Counted from the first letter of the stretch, positions 1 to 7,417 are shown. The stretch is 12,409 nt of DNA from JAYZQT01 sp964412235 (GCA_964412235.1 CAYPNT010000089.1:1-12409); one strand, 5' to 3'. Program-made: numbers and translations. The notes: a model not told the origin generated them from the sequence alone.

Positions 1-1
1 T

Positions 2-577
2 ATGTTCACGAAACCAATTTTCACCGCCGTCGCGGCAGTTTTAATTCTCCACGAAACGGTCAACCGGCGACGTTGGATCCTGACTGGTGTGGGATTTGCC
101 GGCGTACTAATAATGTTGAGACCGGGAACAGACGGCGTCGAAATTATGGCCTTGATCGCCGTCGGCGCAGCGGCGATTTGGGGAGTCGCGACCGTGCTTA
201 TCAGAATGCTTTCGCAAACCGAACCGACGACGAGGATATTGTTTTATTACCACATTGGCGGAGTAGTCGTGTTTTTAGGGCCCGCAATTTGGTTATGGCA
301 GACGCCAAATGCTCTAGAGCTGATACTATTGGTATCTATTGGTGTGGGCACAACAGCGTGCATGTTCTGCTATTTCAGAGCATTTGCGGTTGGAGAAGCG
401 AACGCAGTGGCACCTGCAGAGTACACCGGATTAGTGTACGCCGCCTTGCTCGGATTTTTCATTTTTGCCGAGATACCTTCAATTTGGATCGCAAGTGGCG
501 CGCTGGTGATCATAGGCAGCACCTATCTGATTGCACGCGACGAAAGCAAAACCAAAAAGCTAGAAGAAACAAAGTAA
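2..577 (+). CDS. EamA/DMT-family permease, C-terminal part (5' truncated by window edge)
   Basis: This is a partial inner-membrane protein of the drug/metabolite transporter (EamA, 10-TM) superfamily, whose members export or import small metabolites. The 191 visible residues begin inside the first EamA repeat: FTKPIFTAVAAVLILHE followed by RRRW and a GVGFAGVLIMLRP helix is the classic end of that repeat. The second repeat runs from about residue 46 to 180 and contains about five hydrophobic helices, including an EYTGLVYAALLGFFIFAE helix before the last one. It ends in a charged lysine-rich tail. Full-length members are about 290-300 residues, so roughly 100 N-terminal residues lie to the left; the ATG at position 2 is internal, not a true start. 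The substrate cannot be inferred. The N run downstream means its physical link to the next gene is not proven. Confidence 0.88.
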   Translation: MFTKPIFTAVAAVLILHETVNRRRWILTGVGFAGVLIMLRPGTDGVEIMALIAVGAAAIWGVATVLIRMLSQTEPTTRILFYYHIGGVVVFLGPAIWLWQTPNALELILLVSIGVGTTACMFCYFRAFAVGEANAVAPAEYTGLVYAALLGFFIFAEIPSIWIASGALVIIGSTYLIARDESKTKKLEETK

Positions 578-740
578 GTATACCTAGTTTCTGATGACAA
601 AATTTTCAGGTATTCCCCAGCCGATGATGACGCACCTGTGCCACTCCACGCCACATTGACATCGTCTTTGGAAACGTGGATTTGTGTAAGGATATCTGTT
701 TGGCTAGTGTTAGACAGAGCTTATAGTCATTCTTTTTTAA

Positions 741-750
741 NNNNNNNNNN
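741..750. other. Assembly gap (10 Ns)
   Basis: Ten consecutive N characters separate the DMT gene and about 160 bases of non-coding sequence from the luciferase-like gene. A run of exactly ten is commonly a placeholder for a gap of unknown size. The promoter and possibly the ribosome binding site of the next gene may be missing here. The bases on either side (578-740) show no convincing gene. Confidence 0.97.
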
Positions 751-769
751 GGGAAAACTGAATAATAAT

Positions 770-1756
770 ATGCGTTTTTCAATCCTATCAGTACACGATC
801 ATTACCCTAATGAGCGACGTTCGGTTGAACAGCATTATCAAGAGACCCTTGAAAACATTGTCTTAGCCGAGGAACTGGGCTTTGAGAGTTTTTGGGTTGC
901 GGAACATCATTTTCACGAATATGGAACAATCCCAAACCCAGCGGTTATGTTGTCCGCCGCAAGCCAAAGAACAAAAAGAATTGGTCTTGGTGTTGCCATA
1001 AGCGTTTTACCGTTTCGCAATCCACTTCAGGTAGCAGAAGATTATTCGATGCTCGACAACCTCTCGGGGGGCCGATTACTTTTGGGTGTTGGATCAGGTT
1101 ACCTTAGCCACGAATTTGAAGGCTTTGGACTAGACCCAAAGAATAAACGCCAACACTTCGACGAGAACCTTAGTATACTAAAACGATTGATGGCTGGGGA
1201 AAAAGTCTCTTTTGACGGCCAATATAACAACATAAATTCTGTGCAAATTAATGTACCGACTGTCCAACCCGACGGACCCCCAATTTATATTGCTGCTTTA
1301 AAAAAGGAGGTCGCCTATTACATAGGAAAGCAAGGACATCGAATGTTGGGCATACCCTATGCCACCGTGGACCACCTAGACGAACTTGGCCCGGTGATAT
1401 CAGAATATAAACGCGGTTGGGGTGAATACAGTCAAGAACCAGCACCCGCAGTAAACCTCGCATTTCATACTTATGTTGCGGACACGGATGCCGAAGCCCG
1501 GACAGGTGGAGAGGAACCGTTCGATTATTATGTGAAAACACGCCTTTATGGGAAATCCAGCGGATGGGACGAGATATGTGACCGTGGTTATTGCATATTT
1601 GGTGGAGTCGCCACCTGTATTAGTCGGTTAGAGCGCATGCGTGATCTGGGAATAGTGCATGTTAGCTTATTGATGGATTTCGGATATATGGGACTTGAAA
1701 AGACCCAAAAATCAATGCGCATGATGGCTGAAAAGGTTATTCCCGCCGTAACCTAA
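770..1756 (+). CDS. LLM-class flavin-dependent monooxygenase (bacterial luciferase-like)
   Basis: This is a cytoplasmic TIM-barrel enzyme of the bacterial luciferase-like (LLM) family, which uses reduced FMN or F420 to oxidise an organic substrate. With the ATG at 770 it has 328 residues, the usual family length. Family marks are an AEHHF motif at residues 44-48, an LPFRNP stretch near 80-85 followed by AEDYSMLDNLSGGR (89-102), and the GVGSGY loop at 106-111 that shapes the flavin phosphate site. An in-frame ATG at 638 would run through the N run and add 44 residues unlike the family, so I reject it. No clear Shine-Dalgarno is visible, possibly because of the gap. The gene ends 5 bases from the 3' end of the cupin gene, so the two are convergent. 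FMN is more likely than F420 given the AEHHF type, but this and the substrate are inference. Confidence 0.9.
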   Translation: MRFSILSVHDHYPNERRSVEQHYQETLENIVLAEELGFESFWVAEHHFHEYGTIPNPAVMLSAASQRTKRIGLGVAISVLPFRNPLQVAEDYSMLDNLSGGRLLLGVGSGYLSHEFEGFGLDPKNKRQHFDENLSILKRLMAGEKVSFDGQYNNINSVQINVPTVQPDGPPIYIAALKKEVAYYIGKQGHRMLGIPYATVDHLDELGPVISEYKRGWGEYSQEPAPAVNLAFHTYVADTDAEARTGGEEPFDYYVKTRLYGKSSGWDEICDRGYCIFGGVATCISRLERMRDLGIVHVSLLMDFGYMGLEKTQKSMRMMAEKVIPAVT

Positions 1757-1761
1757 AGTCC

Positions 1762-2238
1762 CTAATTCTCTGCTACCCCTTCTGGCTGGGCGTCGACCAG
1801 AACAAATGCCATCCGGCACGTTTTATCGGATTTGTTTATCCAAGAATGGATAGTACCTCGTTGGATCAGGACATCACCCGCCTTCAATTTCACTTTTACC
1901 TCATCGTCTAACTCCATTTCGATTTCACCAAACATGCAAATCGCATAGTCCAATGTGTCCGTCTTGTGACGACGCCCGGGAAACCCAGGTGGATAGTCTA
2001 CAATTCGGAACCAAGAGCCATTCTTAGGAGGGCTAATATCGTCTTCGCGCAGGCCCATATCCTCAATGCCCGCATTACAAACTGGCATTGCCTCACTCCC
2101 CCACAGAAGTGTTGCCCGGAGACCATTAAATTTTGTAATACCTCTGTCTACAGGGCCGTTGATGATCACAACGGCTTTTCCTTCTCTATCGTGACCCGTC
2201 ACGATCCGGTTGGGTGGATCCAATTCATAGTTAACCAT
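1762..2238 (-). CDS. Small single-domain cupin protein
   Basis: This 158-residue cytoplasmic protein has a C-terminal cupin barrel (about residues 75-150) after an N-terminal extension with a VIINGPVD stretch. The second cupin motif is clear: GDVLIQRGTIHSWIN (121-135), with His131 and Asn135, though QRG replaces the usual PxG. The first motif is atypical: HKTDTLDY (91-98) takes the place of HxH...E, leaving His91, Asp97 and His131 as candidate metal ligands. Proteins of this type are common in proteobacterial catabolic clusters, where few have a defined reaction; some cupins are dioxygenases, isomerases or sensors. It follows the hydrolase on the same strand with 42 bases between, so the two are probably co-transcribed. 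An AAGGG about 7 bases upstream supports the ATG. The exact function is unknown. Confidence 0.85.
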   Translation of the reverse strand: MVNYELDPPNRIVTGHDREGKAVVIINGPVDRGITKFNGLRATLLWGSEAMPVCNAGIEDMGLREDDISPPKNGSWFRIVDYPPGFPGRRHKTDTLDYAICMFGEIEMELDDEVKVKLKAGDVLIQRGTIHSWINKSDKTCRMAFVLVDAQPEGVAEN

Positions 2239-2280
2239 TTGAAAACCCTTATGTTCGATTGAGTCATCTTATTCGCAAAT

Positions 2281-3150
2281 TCATTCACTGTGTCCAATCA
2301 GGTGCTTTTTAAAAAACTTGGCCAACGGCGCAAACGATGCGATCGTCGCCCGCTCGGAATTGTCTATGTAAAGCAAATCGATTTCCCCGCCCGCACCCCG
2401 ATAATTCTCAACAAATCGTTCAGGCTCGTTAATATTTCGCCCGCATTCAGGGTCAAGATAATCGTGAACCGCGTCGGGAGTTCCTTGAACCCAGAGTGCA
2501 GGCGGTGTTTTAACCGCTTCGGCTCGCTCAAGAGCCAACATCGGGTTCCCTTCTTCCATGTTTTCTTCCGTAACCCAATATCGGTCATGGCTCTCCGGAA
2601 TATCGCCGACCCAAGTAGGAGGATTTGGACCCGCACGGCCTCTCAAGGCATGCCGATACCGGGATAATGGATTAATCACGGGCCAGGCCATGCCCACACA
2701 TCTCACGGACGCATCAAGGTGCGACGATGTGTGATTAAGTGCAATGGTACAGTATCGCTTATCATGAGGTCGCATGGCCGCTAACATAGCCAAATGCCCA
2801 CCACTTGATTGACCACAAATACCTATTTGTTCAGCATCAATGTTAAAGCCGGATGCCTGCATCTTTAACCAACGAATTGCATAATTTATATCTGCCATTG
2901 ACGCTAAGTAACCGTCCCCCGCGTGCCTAAAATCAATTGCAGCAACAGCTATCCCGCATTCGGCTATAACCTTGTCCCGATCCACACAATCTTCCAAGTT
3001 ACCCTTGTTCCATGCGCCGCCGTGTATATCTATGATGGCGGGGAAAGGACCGGCGCCGGTCGGCATGAACAATCGCAACATGACAGGCACGTCGCCATGG
3101 CGTAGGTATTCGATGTCCTTGATACTTTGAAGATCGGAATTATCCACCAT
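2281..3150 (-). CDS. Alpha/beta hydrolase (BD-FAE / carboxylesterase-like)
   Basis: This 289-residue cytoplasmic alpha/beta hydrolase resembles the BD-FAE and hormone-sensitive-lipase-like esterases, which hydrolyse small esters or amides. The oxyanion-hole motif HGGAWNKG lies at residues 43-50 and the nucleophile elbow GQSSGGH at 113-119, with Ser115 as nucleophile. A WVQGTPDAVHDY segment (220-231) gives the likely acid, Asp226 or Asp230. The histidine usually found after the last strand in a GHxF-like motif is not visible: the matching stretch, LLYIDNSERATIASF (259-273), has none, and the remaining C-terminal histidines (283, 287) are badly placed. It may therefore be inactive or use a different residue. 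An AAGGA 8 bases upstream (complement of 3159-3163) supports the start. It is the first gene of a two-gene unit with the cupin and is divergent from the SDR at 3338. Confidence 0.87.
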   Translation of the reverse strand: MVDNSDLQSIKDIEYLRHGDVPVMLRLFMPTGAGPFPAIIDIHGGAWNKGNLEDCVDRDKVIAECGIAVAAIDFRHAGDGYLASMADINYAIRWLKMQASGFNIDAEQIGICGQSSGGHLAMLAAMRPHDKRYCTIALNHTSSHLDASVRCVGMAWPVINPLSRYRHALRGRAGPNPPTWVGDIPESHDRYWVTEENMEEGNPMLALERAEAVKTPPALWVQGTPDAVHDYLDPECGRNINEPERFVENYRGAGGEIDLLYIDNSERATIASFAPLAKFFKKHLIGHSE

Positions 3151-3323
3151 AAATTCGGTCCTTAAATAATTTTAGAGTCATCAATCAATAACTATTCCGG
3201 CACCTGTATAGGAATTCTAGACCCAGTTCTTCGACAGTACCCGAAAAACTTCCAAAAACTCCCTCAGCTACAGAACATACATCGCGTTAATTAGTGGGTA
3301 TAGTTTATCTCTTGGATAGGATG

Positions 3324-3330
3324 AGGAGGT
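3324..3330 (+). promoter_or_regulatory. Ribosome binding site deciding a TTG start
   Basis: AGGAGGT, a near-perfect Shine-Dalgarno, lies 7 bases before a TTG codon that opens the SDR frame. No ATG or GTG fits the family N-terminus, so this site fixes the non-ATG start. A loose TATAGT -10-like hexamer lies at 3299-3304 without a good -35, so I do not call a promoter. Confidence 0.8.
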
Positions 3331-3337
3331 CAGTAAA

Positions 3338-4123
3338 TTGGGTAGTTTCGATTTCTCCGGACAAACGGTTCTGATAACCGGTGGCGCGAGTGGGATCGGT
3401 CTCGAAGCTGCGAACATATTCGCCGGGTATGGAGGTTCGGTAGCAATTGCCGATATTAATCAGGATAAGTTAGAGAACGCCATCGTTCAGTTGGAAGGCC
3501 ACCATATATCTGTACACTGTGATGTATCCGATGAAGGCTCGGTAAAACAAATGGTTACCGAGACGACAACAGGACTCGGACAGATTAATGTATTGATCAA
3601 CTGCGCTGGTGTTGCCGACGCCTTTTTACCCACCACAAAACAAAGCAAACAAAATTGGCAAAGAGTAATTGATATCAACCTTACTGGCACGTACCTCACC
3701 TGCCGCGCTGTAGCACCGTTTATGCTGAAGCAGAGGAAGGGCGTGATCATAAACGTAAGTTCCATTGCGGGCCTGGCCGGCATGCCTAACAGAAATGCCT
3801 ACACCGCGTCGAAGCACGGGGTGGCCGGGATCACGAAATCCTTGTCAGGTGAGTGGTGTTCCAAGGGAATACGGGTTATCGCGGTCGCCCCAGGATATGT
3901 GAAAACCCCGATGGTGACCGAACTTATCGAGAAGGGTCAATTAGACGAAAAAACAATATCACAGCGGACGCCAATGGGGCGACTGGCGACGCCTAAAGAA
4001 ATTGGTAACGTAATGGTGTTTTTAGCCTCTCCATTAGCGAGTTATATCACTGGAACGGTTATTTCCGTCGACGGCGGCTACATTGGTCATGGCGGTGCAG
4101 AGCCAATCGCCGACAATACTTAA
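3338..4123 (+). CDS. SDR-family oxidoreductase (classical, NAD-type)
   Basis: This is a 261-residue cytoplasmic classical short-chain dehydrogenase/reductase that would interconvert an alcohol and a ketone on a small substrate. It is read from a TTG start. The Rossmann motif TGGASGIG spans residues 14-21. Asp39 at the end of the second strand favours NAD(H) over NADP(H). The structural NCAG motif is at 88-91. The catalytic triad is Ser142, Tyr155 and Lys159 (SSIAG then YTASK), with the usual 13-residue spacing. The PGYVKTPM loop follows near 185-192, and YITGTVISVDGGY near the C-terminus is typical of the family. It resembles FabG-like and 3-hydroxyacid dehydrogenase-like SDRs, but substrate class cannot be assigned. 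It stands divergent from the hydrolase-cupin pair across 187 bases, so it might share regulation with that pair. Confidence 0.92.
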   Translation: MGSFDFSGQTVLITGGASGIGLEAANIFAGYGGSVAIADINQDKLENAIVQLEGHHISVHCDVSDEGSVKQMVTETTTGLGQINVLINCAGVADAFLPTTKQSKQNWQRVIDINLTGTYLTCRAVAPFMLKQRKGVIINVSSIAGLAGMPNRNAYTASKHGVAGITKSLSGEWCSKGIRVIAVAPGYVKTPMVTELIEKGQLDEKTISQRTPMGRLATPKEIGNVMVFLASPLASYITGTVISVDGGYIGHGGAEPIADNT

Positions 4124-4154
4124 TTAAACCCTGATTACACATACCGATCTGGGG

Positions 4155-4343
4155 TTAAACAACCTCCTCATAACCTCTTCCGGTCTCGTCAGGCCAATTG
4201 ACAGCCGCTTGATACGAACTCAACTCCGCTACACGCTTATACCCTTCACCCACAACGTCGGGACCCCATCGGTCATCAAATCCTATAGCCAAAAGATGTA
4301 AGAAGTAGGAACATCAGAACATAGGATTTGCATCCTTGGTCAT
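4155..4343 (-). pseudogene. Unrecognised small coding remnant interrupted by an in-frame TGA
   Basis: In the 355 bases between the first SDR and the permease, the minus strand carries a 47-codon stretch ending in TAA at 4155-4157 that reads like real protein: AIGFDDRWGPDVVGEGYKR, then RVAELSSYQAAVNWP, DETGRGYEEVV. Reading upstream in the same frame, a TGA at 4314-4316 interrupts it. Beyond that stop the frame continues to a plausible ATG (4341-4343) reading MTKDANPMF. If the TGA were TGG (Trp) the product would be 62 residues. There is no Shine-Dalgarno before the ATG, and the only later start is a TTG at 4290-4292. I do not recognise the family. It could be a decayed gene, the tail of a larger lost gene, or a gene with a sequencing error. 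The remaining 135 bases up to the permease (4344-4478) hold nothing I can name. Confidence 0.45.
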
Positions 4344-4478
4344 GCTATTAAGCAATCGTTTTATTTGACTATACTGCGGTCGCAAACGGAATTCGAACGC
4401 CTCTACCCAGAAAACCCTGTCTAATCATTGAGAAATTTAAAGTCCGTAAAGCGCTGTCTCGTGCGAGGATTAATCCAA

Positions 4479-5714
4479 ATGTCCCAGAAACTCCAACCAA
4501 AAGCAGAGCTAATAGAGGGCGTAATACGGCCGCTACCCCGTCTCGCCGAAATACTACAGAACGCTTTTGGACACAATTTAATTAATGGGTTTAGTGCTTT
4601 CCTGTTCGCAGCCACCGGACCGGGTGCTATGATCCTTGCTGTGGGCACAGCGGCGTCCCTTCCCGATCGATTTATCGCAGCATGGCTTTTTGCCGCATAC
4701 GCACTTAGTGGTGTTCTCTCGATCGGAGTTTGTTATTTATATCGACAGCCCCTCACAATCGGCTACAGCATGCCCGCCGTCGTGATCGTGGGACCGGCCC
4801 TAACCTACTTTTCAATGCCCGAACTAGTAGGGGCATATATTGTGACCGGCGCGCTAATCCTTGTCCTTGCGCTAACCGGTCTGATCCGACGGGTCACCGC
4901 GATTCTTCCTGAACCAATCATTATGGCGATGGTCGCTGGTGTATTTTTACCTTACGGACTGCGGATGGTTGGCGCATTCGATAATAGTGTCACGATTGCG
5001 GGCGCCATGATCGCCGGATTTCTGGCCACCTCTGCAGCACCTGGACTTCAACGGAGGTTCCCACCACTCCTCGCCGCATTGGCTGCAGGCGCAGTAGCAG
5101 TTCTCCTTACTGGCTCGTACACACCCTCGGGTCATATCGGGCCACTCATAGCCGAACCGCTCATATTCACACCCGTATTTAATGCGACAACCCTTATAGA
5201 ACTCGTCATTCCGTTAACCGTAACCGTGGTCGGCATCCATAACATGCAAGGCTTTGCGATCGCGCGAAACGCGGGATATAGGCCCCCCGAGAAAATGGCG
5301 ACGCTGTTGTGTGGCAGCGGCACGTTAGTGTATGGCGTTCTAGGATGCGTACCCACAGTGGTGACCGCACCCGCAAACGCTATCCTCAACGTGTCTGGCG
5401 ATCGGGACTGGCGCTTTGTCGGTGGCATATGGTTCGGCGCATTTTTGATACTATTTGGTATTTTCGCACCGTCCGCGGTACAGATTGGTACGGCACTACC
5501 CTCGGCATTTATCGCTACACTAGCGGGCCTAGCTATGTTGCCCGTATTGCAATCAGCTTTCGTTAGCGGGTTTGGCGGTAAGTTTTCACTAGGTGCTCTT
5601 GTTACTTTTTTGGTCACTGTGTCTGGGGTGTCGGTCTTCGGGATTGGTGCCGCCTTCTGGGGTCTGGTATTTGGATTTATTGTTTCCTGGATTGCAGAAC
5701 ACGAGAAAAGTTGA
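4479..5714 (+). CDS. BenE-type benzoate/H+ symporter family permease
   Basis: This is a 411-residue polytopic inner-membrane permease, most like the BenE (benzoate:H+ symporter) family and distantly like xanthine/uracil-type carriers. About 11-12 hydrophobic segments follow a short cytoplasmic N-terminus. Matching BenE marks are the broken-helix segment QPLTIGYSMPAVVIVGPA (90-107), the GIHNMQGFAIARNAGYRPP segment before mid-C-terminal helices (BenE proteins carry SQN-x-PG-x-AVLR-x-AGYRPP here), and the CVPTVVTAPANAIL segment followed by FVGGIWFGAFLILFG. BenE proteins are about 390-400 residues. I chose the ATG at 4479 because GAGGA lies 9 bases upstream; a TTG at 4428 would add 17 residues without a binding site. 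Substrate is inferred as an aromatic or other organic acid, but the replaced SQN motif argues that it may not be benzoate. No aromatic-ring dioxygenase genes are nearby. Confidence 0.8.
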   Translation: MSQKLQPKAELIEGVIRPLPRLAEILQNAFGHNLINGFSAFLFAATGPGAMILAVGTAASLPDRFIAAWLFAAYALSGVLSIGVCYLYRQPLTIGYSMPAVVIVGPALTYFSMPELVGAYIVTGALILVLALTGLIRRVTAILPEPIIMAMVAGVFLPYGLRMVGAFDNSVTIAGAMIAGFLATSAAPGLQRRFPPLLAALAAGAVAVLLTGSYTPSGHIGPLIAEPLIFTPVFNATTLIELVIPLTVTVVGIHNMQGFAIARNAGYRPPEKMATLLCGSGTLVYGVLGCVPTVVTAPANAILNVSGDRDWRFVGGIWFGAFLILFGIFAPSAVQIGTALPSAFIATLAGLAMLPVLQSAFVSGFGGKFSLGALVTFLVTVSGVSVFGIGAAFWGLVFGFIVSWIAEHEKS

Positions 5715-5916
5715 ACACTGCGTCAGCTGGAAAGTCCTCACTCGATTTTAGAACAACCCAATCTAAATACGAAATTATAGACGGCTAATCTCATAGTCAT
5801 GTTCAGACCCAGCGTTTTGACGTTCGCGCTACTCGTTCTGTCGACCAGGGGACGCTCTCCAATCTCTTTGTTATAGTGTCGCGAACTCCCACTAATTAAA
5901 TAGATTGGTACTAGGG

Positions 5917-6630
5917 ATGAACGATGTTGCTATCATTACGGGTGGAACCGGCGCTATCGGCGGAGTAGTAGCCAGCACCTTACAGACTCCTAATCTCACA
6001 ATTGTCGCAGCGGACCTAGATGAAATTCCCGTTCCGGACGGACAGGTTTTTCAGCGTTGTGACGTCACCGACCCGCAAAGCCTAACCGCCCTGTTTGAGT
6101 GTGCCGAAAAACTCGGTACGGTGCGCCATGTCATTGCTTGCCACGGCGTGCTACTGGAAACACCGGTGGGAGCCGGAGACCCTGCAGATGTCGACAAAGT
6201 ACTGAACATAAACCTCAATGGCGTCGCGCACTTATGTGACATGGCAGCGGCTAGGCTCCCGCAAGACTCCTGCATTGTACTTATTAGCAGCGTCACGTCC
6301 TTTATGGGCCGCGCAAAGAATGCTTATGCCTATCAAGCAAGCAAAGCCGGCGTAGAATCACTAACACGCACATTCGGGGTTGCATGCGGACCTAAGGGCA
6401 TACGTGTCAACTGTATCGCACCTGGGTTTATGACATCACCCATGAAAGGTGCGGGGGCCGACCTGCGCCGACGCCAAGGCGGTAGCGAAAACGTAACGAA
6501 GGCAACGCCACTGGGCCGCACAATAGAAGGCCGGGACATCGCAAATGCTGTGGCCTTTTTATGTTCGCCGCAAGCGTCCGCTATTACAGGTGCAACACTC
6601 GCTGTAGATGCCGGCATGGGCGCCTTGTAG
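5917..6630 (+). CDS. SDR-family oxidoreductase with an atypical ACHG motif
   Basis: This is a second classical SDR, 237 residues from the ATG at 5917. The nucleotide-binding motif TGGTGAIG is at residues 8-15 and Asp33 (AADLDE) points to NAD(H). The usual NNAG motif is replaced by ACHG (74-77). The active site is Ser125 (or Ser124), Tyr139 and Lys143 (YQASK), with one residue more than usual between Ser and Tyr. PGFMTSPM (169-176) and a C-terminal AITGATLAVDAG complete the fold. An AGGG directly abuts the ATG, too close to act as a standard ribosome binding site; a TTG at 5905 adds four residues but has none either, so the start is uncertain by a few residues. It is only distantly similar to the SDR at 3338, so not a recent duplicate. 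It lies 202 bases after the permease; substrate is unknown. Confidence 0.88.
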   Translation: MNDVAIITGGTGAIGGVVASTLQTPNLTIVAADLDEIPVPDGQVFQRCDVTDPQSLTALFECAEKLGTVRHVIACHGVLLETPVGAGDPADVDKVLNINLNGVAHLCDMAAARLPQDSCIVLISSVTSFMGRAKNAYAYQASKAGVESLTRTFGVACGPKGIRVNCIAPGFMTSPMKGAGADLRRRQGGSENVTKATPLGRTIEGRDIANAVAFLCSPQASAITGATLAVDAGMGAL

Positions 6631-6753
6631 ATCTAAATTTTGTAGTTCTTTCGCATAAGCCTTCAGTTTTCCAAGCTAGTCGTTATTGCGAGACATGTAG
6701 GCTTTATTATATTTTTTTCAATGTGCCACAAATTATTATGAAAGTTCTGTGTT

Positions 6754-7047
6754 ATGGCTAAATACTCGAACGTAGTTAGATTCGTTGTAAAGGATGGAAA
6801 TCAAGATTCTTTTATAAAAATTTATAATAAAAGGCCTTCCTTGGAGGGACTGTTAAGTAGAGTATTACTCAAAACGGGAGATAACACCTTTTGTTCAGTG
6901 GGGATTTGGAAAGATGAGGATTCACTGATTAAAAATCGAGAAAATATGAGTTTATTTCTCAATTCATTTAGAGACATGCTTGAAGAAATATCACCTGAAC
7001 TTGGAGTAACTGACGCGGTCTCTGGTGCGGTAGTTGCCGAAATTTAA
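6754..7047 (+). CDS. ABM-like dimeric alpha/beta-barrel small protein
   Basis: This 97-residue protein fits the antibiotic-biosynthesis-monooxygenase (ABM) type of dimeric ferredoxin-like fold. The pattern is a first strand NVVRFVVKDG, a helix QDSFIKIYNKRP, a GLLSRVLLKTGDNTFCSVGIW hairpin and a second amphipathic helix LFLNSFRDMLEEI. The tail GVTDAVSGAVVAEI recalls a recurrent group of ABM-annotated proteins. Such proteins may oxidise small aromatics without a cofactor, degrade haem, or have no known activity; no catalytic residue can be picked here. By my count GC is 105 of 294 bases (36%), far lower than the SDR just upstream. No clear Shine-Dalgarno precedes the ATG. It is 123 bases downstream of the SDR and convergent with the next gene. 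Confidence 0.7.
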   Translation: MAKYSNVVRFVVKDGNQDSFIKIYNKRPSLEGLLSRVLLKTGDNTFCSVGIWKDEDSLIKNRENMSLFLNSFRDMLEEISPELGVTDAVSGAVVAEI

Positions 7048-7133
7048 ATACGGAAAGCCAGCGCACTTAACCACCGCCAACTAGGGTCACGGGGTATGGA
7101 TGATTTCTTTATTTTTCAAGCCACTACCCGATA

Positions 7134-7412
7134 TCAATTACGCCGAATAATATTGTGTACGTTTAACACCTCGGGTTCACCCGGGTCCAATTTCATTTCT
7201 TCGAGAATAGGCCCAAGGCGTGCTCCAAATGCGTCGAGTTCCTCTTGCGAGTCAAAGAGTAAAGAAACCTTCATTTGATCACCTGATCCATAGCATACTT
7301 CTAGTTCCAGTCCAGGTGCGGGTTGGATGCCTTCTTCGGTAAGTCGCGCAAGGATGGCATCGTATTGTTCTGCCGTCATAGAGGGGGGAGAAAATCGTAC
7401 TAAAATACTCAT
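7134..7412 (-). CDS. Unrecognised 92-aa protein, probable ferredoxin-like fold
   Basis: I do not recognise a named family. The 92-residue sequence opens with a strand MSILVRFSPP, then a helix MTAEQYDAILARLTEEG, a strand pair around LELEVCYGSG and MKVSLLFDS, a second helix EELDAFGARLGPILEEM, and a closing strand EVLNVHNIIRR. This beta-alpha-beta-beta-alpha-beta order is that of dimeric alpha/beta-barrel proteins (ABM, EthD, NIPSNAP types), so the fold call is inference from pattern. It follows the VOC gene at 7500-7883 on the same strand, 87 bases apart, and the two share an identical purine-rich leader, which suggests joint expression. GAAAGAGAGGA 5 bases upstream of the ATG supports the start. 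It could be a small accessory enzyme or a binding protein. Confidence 0.72.
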   Translation of the reverse strand: MSILVRFSPPSMTAEQYDAILARLTEEGIQPAPGLELEVCYGSGDQMKVSLLFDSQEELDAFGARLGPILEEMKLDPGEPEVLNVHNIIRRN

Positions 7413-7417
7413 ATGAG

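Noticed and set aside
578..740. Open minus-strand frame between the DMT gene and the gap
   Set aside because: Its translation is serine/threonine-rich without recognisable order, and it runs antisense into the DMT gene; chance is sufficient.
638..769. In-frame ATG extension of the monooxygenase through the N run
   Set aside because: It crosses unknown bases, adds 44 residues unlike the family, and the ATG at 770 gives a normal N-terminus and length.
3185..3289. Minus-strand frame of about 34 codons reading GTVEELGLEFLYRCRNSY near its end
   Set aside because: It looks mildly protein-like, but is bounded by TAA and TGA, lacks a start codon and is short enough to occur by chance.
4428..4478. 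TTG start adding 17 residues to the permease
   Set aside because: No binding site precedes it, while the ATG at 4479 has GAGGA at a good distance.
5738..5916. Open minus-strand frame in the gap between the permease and second SDR
   Set aside because: It has no convincing residue pattern or start site, and about 60 open codons among six frames is not unusual.
6656..6706. Inverted AAGCCT/AGGCTT after the second SDR followed by T-rich sequence
   Set aside because: The loop is about 36 bases and the stem only about 7, too weak for a terminator call.
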